DNA from: Platycnemis pennipes
Lineage: Eukaryota > Arthropoda > Insecta > Odonata > Platycnemididae
NCBI GenBank assembly: GCA_933228895.1
Contig: OW121848.1
Span: forward strand, 161,526,688-161,590,687
Length of the DNA: 64,000 bases
Reading direction: 5' to 3'
The translations under genes were made by a program, and so were the position numbers. This document shows, piece by piece, positions 1-11,030 of the stretch; the first letter of the stretch is position 1, and the number at the start of each line of letters is the position of its first letter. The notes under the pieces were generated by a model. The model worked only from the letters and a program-made list of their open reading frames with translations. It made no database searches and had not been told where the DNA came from.

Positions 1-3000
1 GGCGTGAACATTTCTCTCAGATTCCAATTTGGTTTTCGGGTTCCCTCTTCGTCTTTTTGCGAATGCCGAGCTCACTATAAATTTACACCAGATCAGTCAT
101 TTGATGGAGCTTATTATGGAGGGAAGAAAGCCGCGAAATGCTGTTGAATAGAGGCATAACCTAAAAGTATCAGTAAGGAGAAAATAAACATCTTAGGGAA
201 GGTAAACGATTTATAAGGAAACACTGTACTAAGCCATTGGCACAACAGTGTTCGGAACCTCGGAAGTCGTTATGCTATGTTTATGGCGCGTGATGAGAGA
301 CTTGGGGAATGTGTTTCTATTATGTTGGAATTGCTTTTTGTCTTTGGAACTTTTTGCCAGGGTCTCCCTGGATACTCATGAATTTGGTGTTGAAGTAATC
401 TTAACGGAAGTGCTTTCGGAGCGGAAATGTTGGAAACGAAGATTTTCCCAAAACATGTCATGTATCGACGCCAACTCGCGGTAGAAAGTCTTCGGGGAAA
501 TTCGGGCGGAGCCAGGGCATCTGCTCGAAGGATTTGGGACTTGGTGCCCTGCACTGTTGTTCCGTGGCAGAGTGCGGTTTCGCATTTGTTTGCTAGCAAA
601 CTGGTACTCTAAGCAAGATTGAAAATATAAAATATATGCCATTTTAGCTATCTTAGCTCTTTTTCACGGTGTTATAGGTATATCATATATCTGCCTAATA
701 ATATCGATTTTTTGCCTACCTGTTAGATGTAATATATTTTTCCCAGCTTTGATGGAAACATTAACACTACAAATTTATTTATTGATCTCATTTATTTCAC
801 GCTTATGTCAATTCTCATAAGTATTATAAATTAAATATTACTTGTATCTCAAGGTGTATGTATACTTGCATAGTTAACGCGGGTATTAGAAAAAACTCAA
901 TGCCATGATTTTTCCAAGACGTCACTTGGAAATTATGAAGTAATAGCATATATTTTATCAATTTAAGAATTTATCGTTTATTAAGAATACAGAGATTCGA
1001 TTGGACAATACCATGATTCACATTTTGTAGAGGACGAATCATAATTTAAGGTTATTTATCTTTCACTCCATGAAATGACGTGTGCTATTGTGGTGCATAT
1101 ATTTACCACCAACATAAGGGAGTGTTTTGTTTTAGGTCCTCGTTTGTTTTCTCTATGCATCCGAGGTAATCGTGCATCAACGTCGAATTAAGAATTAAAT
1201 ACCATTACGGAGCCATTAGAATTATGGATCGAAATAAAATGCAATTGTTTGCCGTTTTATTAATGTGATAATGTCAAATTGATAATGGTTTAGAAATTTG
1301 GCATGGTGATCACAGCATTGCCTTTTATTCTCCATGATTTCCTTGTTTAGCATGACTTCATGTGTAAAATTGCTTTTACGGAAGTCCAATGTTTTGTTCA
1401 TTAAACTTCTGAATTTAGCCTTGAAATACATATTTTCGGGAAAGATTGTTTTATAAACACATAAGAATAATTCCGGCGACTTTGGTACCCGCCCTTCTAT
1501 CAACCTTTGGTAGTGAAACTTGAAATCGAAGCAATGGTCAACTATCATTGGCGTTTTGGATCGAAAAATCCATTGAAATCTACAGGAGCATATTTTTACT
1601 AATTTCTATATGGATACTATCGTGACCAACACGAAGAAATTCGAAAAAAGTTTAAACTCAACTAACTAAAGTAAACATGCGACTGAATCCTCCTGATTAG
1701 AGCTTCAGGCTCTCTCTATTAGTCTGATATATGTACACTATCCGAATAGAGTAGTTGAAAAGAATAATGAAAGGGAATTCATGAGTATGAGTCCCACGAT
1801 ACTTGTTTTAAATAGGATGAAAGTTTATTTTTCAGTCACCTATGACCGTGCAAATATAAAGACGCATTTCCACCCATGACGAATCCTTTTAATATTCTGA
1901 TTAAATTATTTCATGGCATAAATTGTTCTTTTACCGATTAGGATGCCGAAGTCTTTCGATAGGTAAATTTTTATAAGTATATTTGTACACTGAAGTGGGA
2001 GTTAAAACACTTAGTAATTCAGTATCGAAAATGTCGCAAGAATGCCAAAACCCCAACTTACATGGCAAAATGAACTAAAAATTTTAGTCTTTCAACTCCT
2101 TTAGCAATCCCTTGTTAGAATATTTTGACACTATATTATATATATATTAGAATGAGTGACTCTATTTAAACAGGTAAAATGGCAGAACGTAAGTAAAGAA
2201 TACTCAATGACCTACCAGTTTTTAGAACTCCTTAAAGTAACACTCTTAAACCTAGGCTGTAATAGAGAAATTGAATGTCTTTGAAACGTAAGTCGAGTCC
2301 CACTTTGCCTTCGAAGAAAAAACAGCGAGGACGATAAATATAGAAGACATTATAAAGTAAATACGGGAAGAGAATGCAGCACAAGAACTCTCTGTCCCCT
2401 GTACTCAAACTATGTCATACAATTATTGACCAAAGTTTCACTAAATGTGGGAAAAAATGGGAACTTTCGGTTGAGTGACGTTGGAGGAACTGGGAGAAAT
2501 TTTTAAAAATGAAGTGTGATGGTTAAATATCAATACCGCAAACTACATTGCAATACTTTCTCTTCTTCTCGTATTTCCAATTCGGGAACCAAAGACCCGA
2601 TTGGTGGCTGTGGTTCGTCCCCCTCTCTTACGTTGATTAATTCATAGACAGTGAATTTATTTAATTATATACAATTTATGGTAAACAGAAGAGTGAGAGT
2701 GATATATTCCGCAAAAGCTTGATAAAATTAAAGACATCCCCAGACTCTCATGTCTGATTCCACGTGTAAATTACTCACTCATTAAACATGGCTGTGCTCT
2801 TTATTCAGCTGTTGAAAGATGGAAGTAGATTTAGGTTGGTGTGCTATTTCCGTTTCTTATTTCTCAGGCCACTAATATCGTTAATCGTTTCAGTAGAAAA
2901 TGTATTTTTCATGCATATCTTGTCATTAAAAAAAATAGACTCAATAACTTTGCGGAACAAATTGCTGCCTGGTTTGGAGAAATTCTGATGAGTTGAAAAC

Positions 3001-6000
3001 GTAATTGCTTCTTTCCTTCTATGAATTAAAATATCATTTCATTGCTTTTTCTTTTTTGTTTGGACTAGCTTCAGTTGATGAAGTGAAAGCACTAAAATAC
3101 TGAGTTAAATGTTTCTTTGAATGGAAGTAGTGAGCTGATAAACATTTCCAGCACATTGATAATGCTCCTGAAAGCAACACGCACATGGAATTAACGAAGT
3201 GTATTCTGCTCCCCTAAAACTTCAAGGATGGGTTATAAACGCGAGAGAAGAGAGGAGCAGTTTGGCGATCCGAGATGTCGCACTCAACTTAATCGCCAAC
3301 CAGTGAACTCAAGCGTTTGAGGTCATGCTGCATCTAGAATAAGATAAGCATTTCCAACAATCACGAGAAACCGCAGATAAGAGTTGAATACTTCATTTCC
3401 AGGGTAATAACGAAGTCTTTTGCTTTTTTCTAGTTATAATAGTCGATAATTACCAAAATGAGGTTTTCTTAAGTATAATAATAAAACATTCTGAGCTAAT
3501 GATCTTATAATTGATTGCAAATATATTCACCACTCTTATGGGAGCTTTGCAATGGTTTTATATTAATAATCTCGTGTTTTGGACCATAAACCTCAGCTTA
3601 AAACATAAAATCAATTAGCTCATTATTTAGGCAAGAATTTAATATGAATTTATTAAGATTGAATTGCCCGCATCCTTTGATTGTAACCAAAAGTATGAAT
3701 CTATTAATTGTTGGCTCTATGAAACAGTACGACTGTTGCGAAATCTTCATCTCTCTATGTTCTACTGTTAATAAAATATAACATTGACCCAAGCTATTGA
3801 TGAACTTAGAGTCAAATATTATATATTGTTTAATTTGACGTTTGTTTTAATACGTTTTCATCTGGAAAATATTCAAAAGGGACTCAATATGTTTGAAATT
3901 GGAACGTAGGTACTGTAAAATTAGCGCCAATGGAAAATCTACCTATAATGATATGAACAAGGGATCAGTAGAATTTCGTGAGAAAGAAGAAATGAGACTG
4001 GAAAGTCAGGGTTGCTACGAAGAAGATGAGTAGATATAGGTCGTTTTAAATTAACTTTTATTGGGAAATTGGCAGCGACTCCCTTGCAAAATATTTTAAT
4101 GGAATGGAGTTAAGTTTTCACATTCTGCATTATTTATAATACTAAAAAAGGACGATTAAACCGTCAATCAAATTCATTAATATCAATATACTGTCAACCA
4201 TCGAAATGGGTGAGTCTCGAGATTTTTATCTCAGCACAAATTTTATTAGTGATCCAAAAATTGGATACAAAAATATGTCACTGATTTTTATATCAGCGCT
4301 GAAATACCTTGGTGTTAATTCCAGATAGTAACACAAAACACCCGAAAAGGCTGATGAAAATTACTTTAATTACGGAAATTGCTTGAACATGCATTGGAAA
4401 TACAAATTTTGCACATAATCCTGGATTATTTATACATTAAAGATAATTAATTTTGTAAGTAATGATATTTTTGGTTTCATTTTAGATTACCTATATTTGG
4501 ACAAGGTTCGCAACCACACAGCAGCTTATCCTCAGTTTGATCGATCGATACTGTGAATATGACGCTTTAGGACTACACGTTAACTCTAATCTGTCCCAAA
4601 GACTGCAGTATTTCATGGAAGTATGGAAGAAGGCGGATTCCTCTGTTCCTTTCGACGATGCATTTGCAATTCATAGTCAGTCTCGCAAGCGTTGAGCTCT
4701 CCCTTAGTACCAAGTAAATCGTGGAACGCTTGTTATAAATGTTATCACGTATGGCAAAATAGTGGTATTTAGAAGAATGCAATTGCAGGTATGACAAAGA
4801 AGTTAATAAGGGATTTATTTTTGAAAATTTTCTACTTTTCTGTTATAAATCCAACTTCAGTTGTGACCTCAGAACCTCAGTGACTCTATCCACCTGTCAG
4901 TTGTGTGTTAAATTATGTGCCCTATCAATTTTAACATCCAATTATTTTCTTCTCATATTGAGTTACAACTTATGAACTTGGTAGTAAACTCTAGCGCAGT
5001 TGAAAATACTTTACGGGCGTGAATAATAGTACGTGGAAATTAGTTTCCCATGAAGTATTCAATTTTAAGTTAAGAGCCAAGTCCATAATTTCATAAGTGG
5101 TGATAAAAAAATATTCCAGTAAATTATCGGTCGGAATCAATCAATCGGTCGGAAAAATCAGGCAAGTCATTTGATAGAAATAAAGCAAGTTAATAACTTT
5201 TTTAATAACACATTCTAGACGTTAGTTAATTGAGCAAGTAGAGCCATATTTGGGCTTGTAGAAGTTGATGGTGACACCAACCAATATCATGGCCAGATGA
5301 ATCTTTATATTGCACAAATATGGAACAACATTAAAATTCATTATTGTTTATGACGTAAAAAAACAGTCTTTGTCGAATTTTGTGAGTCCAAAAAAATCAT
5401 GTATATTAGTAACTACACGCATTGTCTTAGAGTTACTTTTAAATATGTGTTCTTTTTTTCTGGGTAATTGTGGTGGTTTTTCGCGCTTACGGGTCGAGAA
5501 AATGATTTTCAAATGAAAAGTTTTAGTCCTGAAGATGTGCACACACGCCTACACTAGGTATATCAGTTCCGTTTTTAATGTGACCTAACTCAAGACAAAG
5601 AGAAATCTCTTAAAACTCACTCATTGTCCATTTGTTATTGCTATTTTTATTATAGTTTCTATATCTCTTATTTCTTGGTACTGTTTGGTTTTTGAAAATG
5701 ATACATTCTTGGCAATCACGCGTTATTCATCATTATTCATATACATAGTGAGATAATGAGTATCAATCAATCACACTCACAATGCATTTTGGAAATGTAA
5801 GCTGCGTGTCCCTTTCTTGTGCTCGTCAAGCCTGAAGGTCACTTATGGTTAATTATATCAGCACCTGATGTAATTTTTCTATGCGATAATTTATAGTAAT
5901 TGCACATTTGCTTCTCATGCCCCAGTTCATACTCATGATGGAATAGAAAGGAAGCCACAAGAAGGGAAGCATAGTCTCAGCAAACTTATCTCATATATTC

Positions 6001-6239
6001 TAAAGTACTTTTATAAAACTGTCCGGAGATGAGTTTCTTTGAGCAACCATTATTTGTTCAACTGCCGTTTGCGATAGCTCTGCTAGAGATTGGACGGTAG
6101 GGACAGTTTTGTCTTAATTTCGTCCCAGTGAAGATCCTAATCATTATTGTTACTTCCCTAATGCACTAATTTGCCGTGCCCGTGATAATTCGGCAATGTT
6201 TCCTTACTGAGTGCATTCGTCTTCTGGGAGATCGCTTGC
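1..6239. other. AT-rich intronic DNA, no recognised feature
   Basis: On the invected transcript this lies downstream of exon 1, so it is most likely intron. All open frames are short and have no family pattern. I searched the minus-strand translations for homeodomain signatures (such as WFQNKRAK) and found none. I see no tandem array, tRNA or mobile element here. Confidence 0.5.
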
Positions 6240-6249
6240 GCCGCAGTCA

Positions 6250-6430
6250 TTCCCTTACCTGTCCCCTCCTACTCCGGTAAATAAGTACTTGAATCTGTTT
6301 TTAGGTGCCCCAACTGCAAAAAGTTATTTTTCACACTAAGAACTGCCTTTCTGATTCAAAGACTAACACGACATCCATTCGAACTCGCCACCCTGGAGTT
6401 ACCGGGTCGCCCCGTTACCGACCAGTCTCT
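6250..6430 (-). mobile_element. Probable tRNA-derived SINE, minus strand
   Basis: On the minus strand a B-box-like GAGTTCGAATGG (6375-6386) follows a tRNA-like segment and is followed by GTGTTAGTC. The same order (GGYCGGYAA, CAGGGTNGCG, GTTCGAAT, TGTGTTAGTC) occurs at 53158-53345 on the plus strand, so both are probably copies of one tRNA-derived family. Ends and target duplications are not resolved. It lies in the probable invected intron. Confidence 0.4.
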
Positions 6431-6439
6431 CGCGGCCGT

Positions 6440-7826
6440 GTTCCAGTTCCGCGTGCTCCGCGTCGACTTCTCGCTCCGTGAACGAATCTCTCGCACAATA
6501 TTTTGAGCTCGTTCATGCAATAAGTTTTGTTCGTTCTCTGCAATAAGTTTTGGAATGTTAGTTCACCTTGGTTCTGCATAACCATTCGTCGGGTGCACGC
6601 TAAATATCTTATATTTATTTCCGTAATTTTACCTCGGCGTCTCTTTTCCCAACTACAAAACTCTGGCACTGGGCTGTAATCCCATGGTTGATCACCCAAC
6701 AGTGTTTTGATGGCAAGCTGAAATTGGATAGGGAGCTGTTTTCAACGTATCTGCGTGATATGAGGTAATAATTCAGCCAGATAATTCCCTAAATGTACCC
6801 GGAAACGAATACAGAAGTAAAAATATGTCTATAAAAAATACATTTCCATTAATGCGCCGGTGCCATGGATAATTTTTCGATCTTATTTCGAACTAGAAAA
6901 TATATGGGATATCACCACTAACCACTAGCTATATAATCTGGTAACTCAGGGAGGCATCTAATTCAAATCAGAAAAAATAATTTAATGTTATCTTTTTTAT
7001 TAATGTAAATTACTTTTTTGCCCGGGAATATTGCGAAGGTATCCACGGCATTGATTTAATATTTCACACAATTTGGGGCCGGTATTCAGGTGTAAGTTCT
7101 AAGAACTTCTCAAAAAGTAGCCGAGAGCATCTGATAGAAAGTAATTCTTAGATTCATTCAGCGCGAATAGTAACCAGTGAGAAAAAGCATTTTTATTTAT
7201 ACCAACAGAATTCTGACTTTTAAGTACTTTTTAGAGGGAATTAAATCCATGAACAACCTTCTGGGACCCAATCCATTATTCGAAGGCAAGTGCAGGTAAG
7301 CCATATCTATTCCCCTTTTAAGAATGCTCTGATTGTTTATTACAAGTTTGTAACAAGGGAGGGTTGGTGTTGCTCACCCCTAATTGCTTGTTATGACAGA
7401 GTTTTCATAATGACGTTTTCTAAAGGTGTTGAAACGTTTAATTGTGTAATTTTGTGTTTATTCCGTTATTTATTTCGTCGTGAACTTTTTTGGCCATTAA
7501 AATTTAGAGCAATTGATGACGAAGGATTTATCCTGGCACCGAAAGAGGGAACCGTATTTATGCATCGATACTTTTGAATTCCCATCACTTTTCCCTCTCA
7601 TGCCTAAAAATCATAACGTCCTCCATCAAGATCATCGTGAATTGAAATATCCCCTATGATTCTTCAGGACTGATCAAGAAAAGGAAGACTCAATATTGTA
7701 AGCAAGAGATTTCGAATTGCATCGGCTGTTCATCGCATTCCAAAGATCTGAAACCATCCAGGTGATGGATTAAAACGATTAGCCTAATGAAGGAGTTTCC
7801 CTTCTTTTTTTGGCAAGCCATTCTAT
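6440..7826. other. Unannotated intronic stretch
   Basis: AT-rich sequence with no open frame I can assign. The minus-strand 94-residue frame over 6415-6699 ends inside the SINE-like copy and has no family pattern. I see nothing else supportable. Confidence 0.4.
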
Positions 7827-7965
7827 GATCTCTGCATTGTTTCGGGTTTTCTTCCACGTCAGTTGGCTAGTAGAACTTCGACCTGAAGACGCTGGTAGGA
7901 GGGCCAGTGAAAAGTTGTCTACTAGCCAACTGACGTGGAAGAAAACCCGAAACAATGCAGAGATC
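7827..7965 (+). repeat. Fold-back element with hammerhead-like core (1 of 4)
   Basis: Two 48-nt arms (7827-7874 and 7918-7965) are perfect reverse complements around a 43-nt centre. The centre reads CTGAAGA (7883-7889), one bulged base, GCTGG (7891-7895) pairing with CCAGT (7904-7908), then GAAAA (7909-7913) and GTT. This is the order of a hammerhead: CUGANGA, stem II, GAAA, cleavage triplet. GAC before the core pairs with GTC after the triplet, and the arms continue stem I. One stem III base departs from the usual GAAAC. The element sits in the probable invected intron, with the core antisense to that gene. Ribozyme identity is inferred; the palindrome is directly visible. Confidence 0.8.
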
Positions 7966-7969
7966 AAAC

Positions 7970-8373
7970 CAACACCGCGGCAAACTTCGTTCAAACAAGT
8001 CATTCTGTATCTACGGGGGTATAATACTTGATGACGTTTGCTACATTCTCTTTTGCAAAAGTAAGAAATAAATTCAGGAGCTAAAGAAGATAAAACTAGA
8101 ACTATTACCACCGTTATACAGAAATATTCACGAGTTTTTTAGGGATTAATTTTTATATTAAAACACGTAGCACCAACTCAAACAATGGGAACATTGTAAA
8201 TACTTTCTGCGCATCAAAGGAGAAATTATTACCGATGGTTATTGATGATTTACGGAAAACAATAATACAGTTGGCAGCATATTGGGAAATCTCATGCATA
8301 TGAAGACCTGCAAAGCCTAGATCGTATCTAAATCGAGGGAGCAAGAGTGCCACCCTCGAGGCGGGTGTGGAGG
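7970..8373. other. Intron 1 sequence next to the donor
   Basis: AT-rich sequence between the fold-back element and the invected donor. The reading frame of exon 1 runs through it to a stop at about 8153 but carries no family similarity there, so I treat it as intron. Confidence 0.5.
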
Positions 8374-8379
8374 ACTCAC
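8374..8379 (-). other. inv: 5' splice donor of invected intron 1
   Basis: On the minus strand the coding sequence reads TCCTCTG, then GTGAGT. This is a consensus donor right after the conserved EH2 region. Reading through it gives 74 residues with no family similarity before a stop, which supports splicing here. In insect invected genes a 6 bp microexon (the RS motif) may come next; it is too short to identify by eye. Confidence 0.85.
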
Positions 8380-9376
8380 CAGAGGACGGGCGGTCCGAGT
8401 ACCGCGTGCAATAGACCCAGGCGGGCCACAGGAGCTGCTGCTGGGAGGACGACGAGGAGGAGCCGTTGGGAGAAGGCGCCGATGAGGACGGAGCGGCTGC
8501 GGCGGGCGTCGACGGTGCGGGCGCCTTGTCCCGGGGCGGGGCGGGCGCCCCGGGCGGGGGGGCGGGGGCCGCGGGGGCGGCCCCGGGGGACACGGAGGCC
8601 GAGAGGTCGAGCGGGGACTTGCCCTCCGGAGGGTCCTTGGCGCGGGGCTCGCACTCCCCGGGGCCCCGCTTCCCGAACTCGGGCCTCAGGATGTTGTCGA
8701 TGCTGAACTTGAGGGTGCGGTGCGGGGGCGAGGCGGGGGGCAGCGGGGGCGGCGGCGGGGGCGGCGTGGGGGACGAGGCACTGTCGGTGGCGGCCGGCGA
8801 GAGAGGCGTGGCCGGCGCCGGGGGCGGCGACTCACTTCCCACGCTCAGCTCCTCGTCGTCGGAGACGTCGTTCGCGACGAGGCCCGCCGCACCCAGCCGC
8901 TCGCGGAGGCCCTCCGAGCCCTCCGACTCGCTGCGGCGCCGCTCGGCGGGCGGCGGGCCGCCGTGCGCCGACGGCGGCGGCGTCGGCAGCGGCGGACTCG
9001 GCGTCGGCGACTTGCCCGGCGGACTGTCCCTGTGGTGCTGCGGGCCCAGGGGGCCCTCCGGGGGAGTGGGAGGGCGGTGGTGCGGGAAGGGGAGGTGGGC
9101 GGCGGGGCGCGTGAGTGCGGGGGCGCGGTAGAAAGCCTGCGGCACGGGGCCGCGCGTCAGGAAGGGCCCGGGAGGATGGAGGCCGGCACCCACGGAGAGA
9201 GGGTGCGGGTGATGCAGGAGCAGAGGGTGGTGCTGCGAGGGATGGTGCAGGAGGAGGGGTACGGCGGCAGCTGGGTGCAGGGCCGCCGGGTGCTGCAGGT
9301 GCGCTGTCAGGCTGCCGGGCGGCACCGAGGCTCCCGCAGGCGCCGGCGCCGCGTTGGGTGCCGTGGTGGCCATCAT
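8380..9376 (-). CDS. inv: invected/engrailed-family homeobox protein, first coding exon (partial gene)
   Basis: This exon encodes the N-terminal 332 residues plus one base of an engrailed-class transcriptional repressor, a nuclear segment-polarity regulator. Seen: the EH1 Groucho-recruiting motif LKFSIDNILRPEFG at residues 222-235, the EH2 motif WPAWVYCTRYSDRPSSG at 317-333 (contacts EXD/PBX), an LSVG motif in an acidic stretch at 177-180, PLDLS at 255-259, and long Pro/Ala/His/Ser low-complexity runs. The exon ends at a GTGAGT donor (8379-8374) inside the Gly codon after SDRPSS, phase 1, where family members carry an intron. LSVG is known as an invected-specific mark in insects, so invected is preferred over engrailed. 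The start is the double ATG at 9376/9373, which has a favourable context; the frame stays open 60 codons further upstream, but that stretch looks like 5' UTR. The homeodomain exon is absent from the window. The family is near certain; the paralogue call is less so. Confidence 0.88.
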
Positions 9377-11030
9377 GGCGCGGTAAATAGTCCGGCAGAA
9401 AGTCCCCACTAAGCACACTTGTGTACCGCCGCCCTCCGTCGCTGCACCCTCTCGCTCTTTGAGCCGCCCATGACGTCTTGAGCGAGTGAAGAAAACAATA
9501 TTTCGAGGGGAGCGAGCAGAGGAATTGCACCTTGCGATGTTGTTCTTATTCCGCACTTAGATCCACAGTTTTAAAAGTGTGGATTACTGATTAATTTCGC
9601 TTTCGAATTCAGTCGTGAAATTGTGGTGTCAAGGAGTTGAGGTCCCTAATTTTTTATTTCCTTTGTTTTAGAAAATATTTATTCAGTCCACTCATTAGAA
9701 TATATTACCTCTCTAACAAGTACATGCATTTGAATACTGAATTTGTTTCTGGGAATGTTTTGTTAGCCACTTGATTACAAAAATGGAAGTTCAGGAGGTC
9801 ATAATTACGGTATCACTTGGACGACACTACCTACGGGGGGAGCACAGGGATTTATTTCGTTGACGCTCGCGAACACGATTTGCTGCAGCCCAGCCCAGCA
9901 CGCAATACTTCTTCAATCACTTCCACCTCTTCCTCTCTCTCTCTCTCTTGGGCGTACGGTGGCCCCGAGCTGCTGTGGCCCTCGCCGACCCTGCAGGCCT
10001 CCTTCAGAGCGCCGAGAGGCGATCGTTGACGTCTCCACGTCGGGACAGGGGCAGAGGGAAACCCGGCGTGTGTCGGGGCTGGTTCGCGGCTGTTCCGCGG
10101 CGGGGGCGCCGCTGGTGGTGGCGCCTCCGCCGGTGTGGCGCCCGATGTGTGCACGCCCCCAGGTGTTCTCCCCTTTCAGGCCGACCGGCCGCGCTGCAGA
10201 TGCACTGTTCGCTGCCGTGGCTTGCGGCTTCCGGCCGAATGGCGGTCGATGGGACGGGTCGGAAGGGTCCGTGGGTCCCGATGCGTCGCGGACCTGGCAG
10301 TGGGCCCCGCGATGAATATTATCTATGGGCAAGTGGGCGGCGGTGGGGTGCGACGGGGGGCAGGACGGGGGCAGAGAGCGCCTCGGTTGCCCCCCGCGGA
10401 GGGGGAGGGGTCTCTGCGGAGCCGGGGGGGGCGGCAGGGGGCGGGGCGGGGGCGCCACACGAACCACACGCCTCTCGCGCACTCTGCCTCTCCCTCGAGT
10501 GAGCGCCCGCGTTCTCCTCCGCTCCGGCGCTGCGACCGCTCTGCCGCGGACCAAGCCGGGGCCTCCCGGGCCCGGAGGGGCCCGTGTGGGAAGTCGTCTT
10601 GGTGTGCGTGAGGGCCGGGTGTGGTGGGGATGAGCAGGGGGCGGGCCCCTTACGGGCCACGCCCCCCCTCACCTTTCCCCACCTCTCCACGACGCCCCGC
10701 CCTCTCTACCCCACCCCTTTTTTCCGGCCTCACCGGGGGAGGGGGGCCCTTGCCCGGACCCTGGTACCATTTCCCGTCACAGCGTGGCGGTAGCGAACGA
10801 GCGTTTCTCCTCTGCCTCCACTGCGCGTGCGCCGTGGATTGTTTCCCGCTCGGGGTGGAGCCAGGGGGTGGGAAGGTGCCGTGGGCGGAGCCGCTGCGGC
10901 CAATGGGACGGCGCCCGTCTCAGGTGGGGAGGGACTGGTGCGGCCCTCTTGCCCGGGTGAAGTGGTGCGGGGAGCGCAACCACCTGGCCGCACTTTTTCA
11001 ATGGTGTTGCGGCTGGCGACGGAGGGAGCT
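9377..11030 (-). promoter_or_regulatory. inv: GC-rich 5' flank and probable promoter region of invected
   Basis: Between the start codon and about 11.03 kb there is first an ordinary 5' UTR-like stretch (9377-9560), an AT-rich gap (9560-9820), then a strongly GC- and CpG-rich block (about 9850-11030) in an otherwise AT-rich window. All six frames are open over long stretches only because stop codons are rare in such DNA. I recognise no protein there and see no clear TATA box. The transcription start cannot be placed from sequence alone. Promoter function is inferred from position and composition. Confidence 0.5.
9933..9948. promoter_or_regulatory. (CT)8 tract, GAGA-factor type site
   Basis: Sixteen bases of pure CT repeat lie about 560 bp upstream of the invected start codon at the edge of the GC-rich block. 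GAGA-type tracts are common in insect engrailed/invected promoters and Polycomb response elements. Binding is inferred. Confidence 0.4.

Noticed and set aside
7827..7965. Palindrome as a bacterial-type terminator or a microRNA precursor
   Set aside because: The 48-bp perfect arms with a 43-nt structured loop are too long and too perfect for a typical animal microRNA, and the centre fits a hammerhead core better.
1..8373. Search for the invected homeodomain exon and an engrailed paralogue
   Set aside because: No minus- or plus-strand translation contains homeodomain helix 3 residues; neither is present in the window.
8153..8379. 74-codon continuation of exon 1 beyond the donor
   Set aside because: A consensus donor lies at the conserved intron position, and the read-through has no engrailed similarity.
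8347..9412. Long plus-strand frames (119, 221, 230 and 91 codons) opposite the invected exon
   Set aside because: They are Arg/Gly-rich shadows created by the GC-rich, stop-poor exon on the other strand and contain no domain.
9377..9556. 60-codon in-frame N-terminal extension of the invected exon
   Set aside because: The sequence has no family similarity, and the double ATG at 9376/9373 with good context begins the expected Met-Ala-Thr-rich N-terminus.
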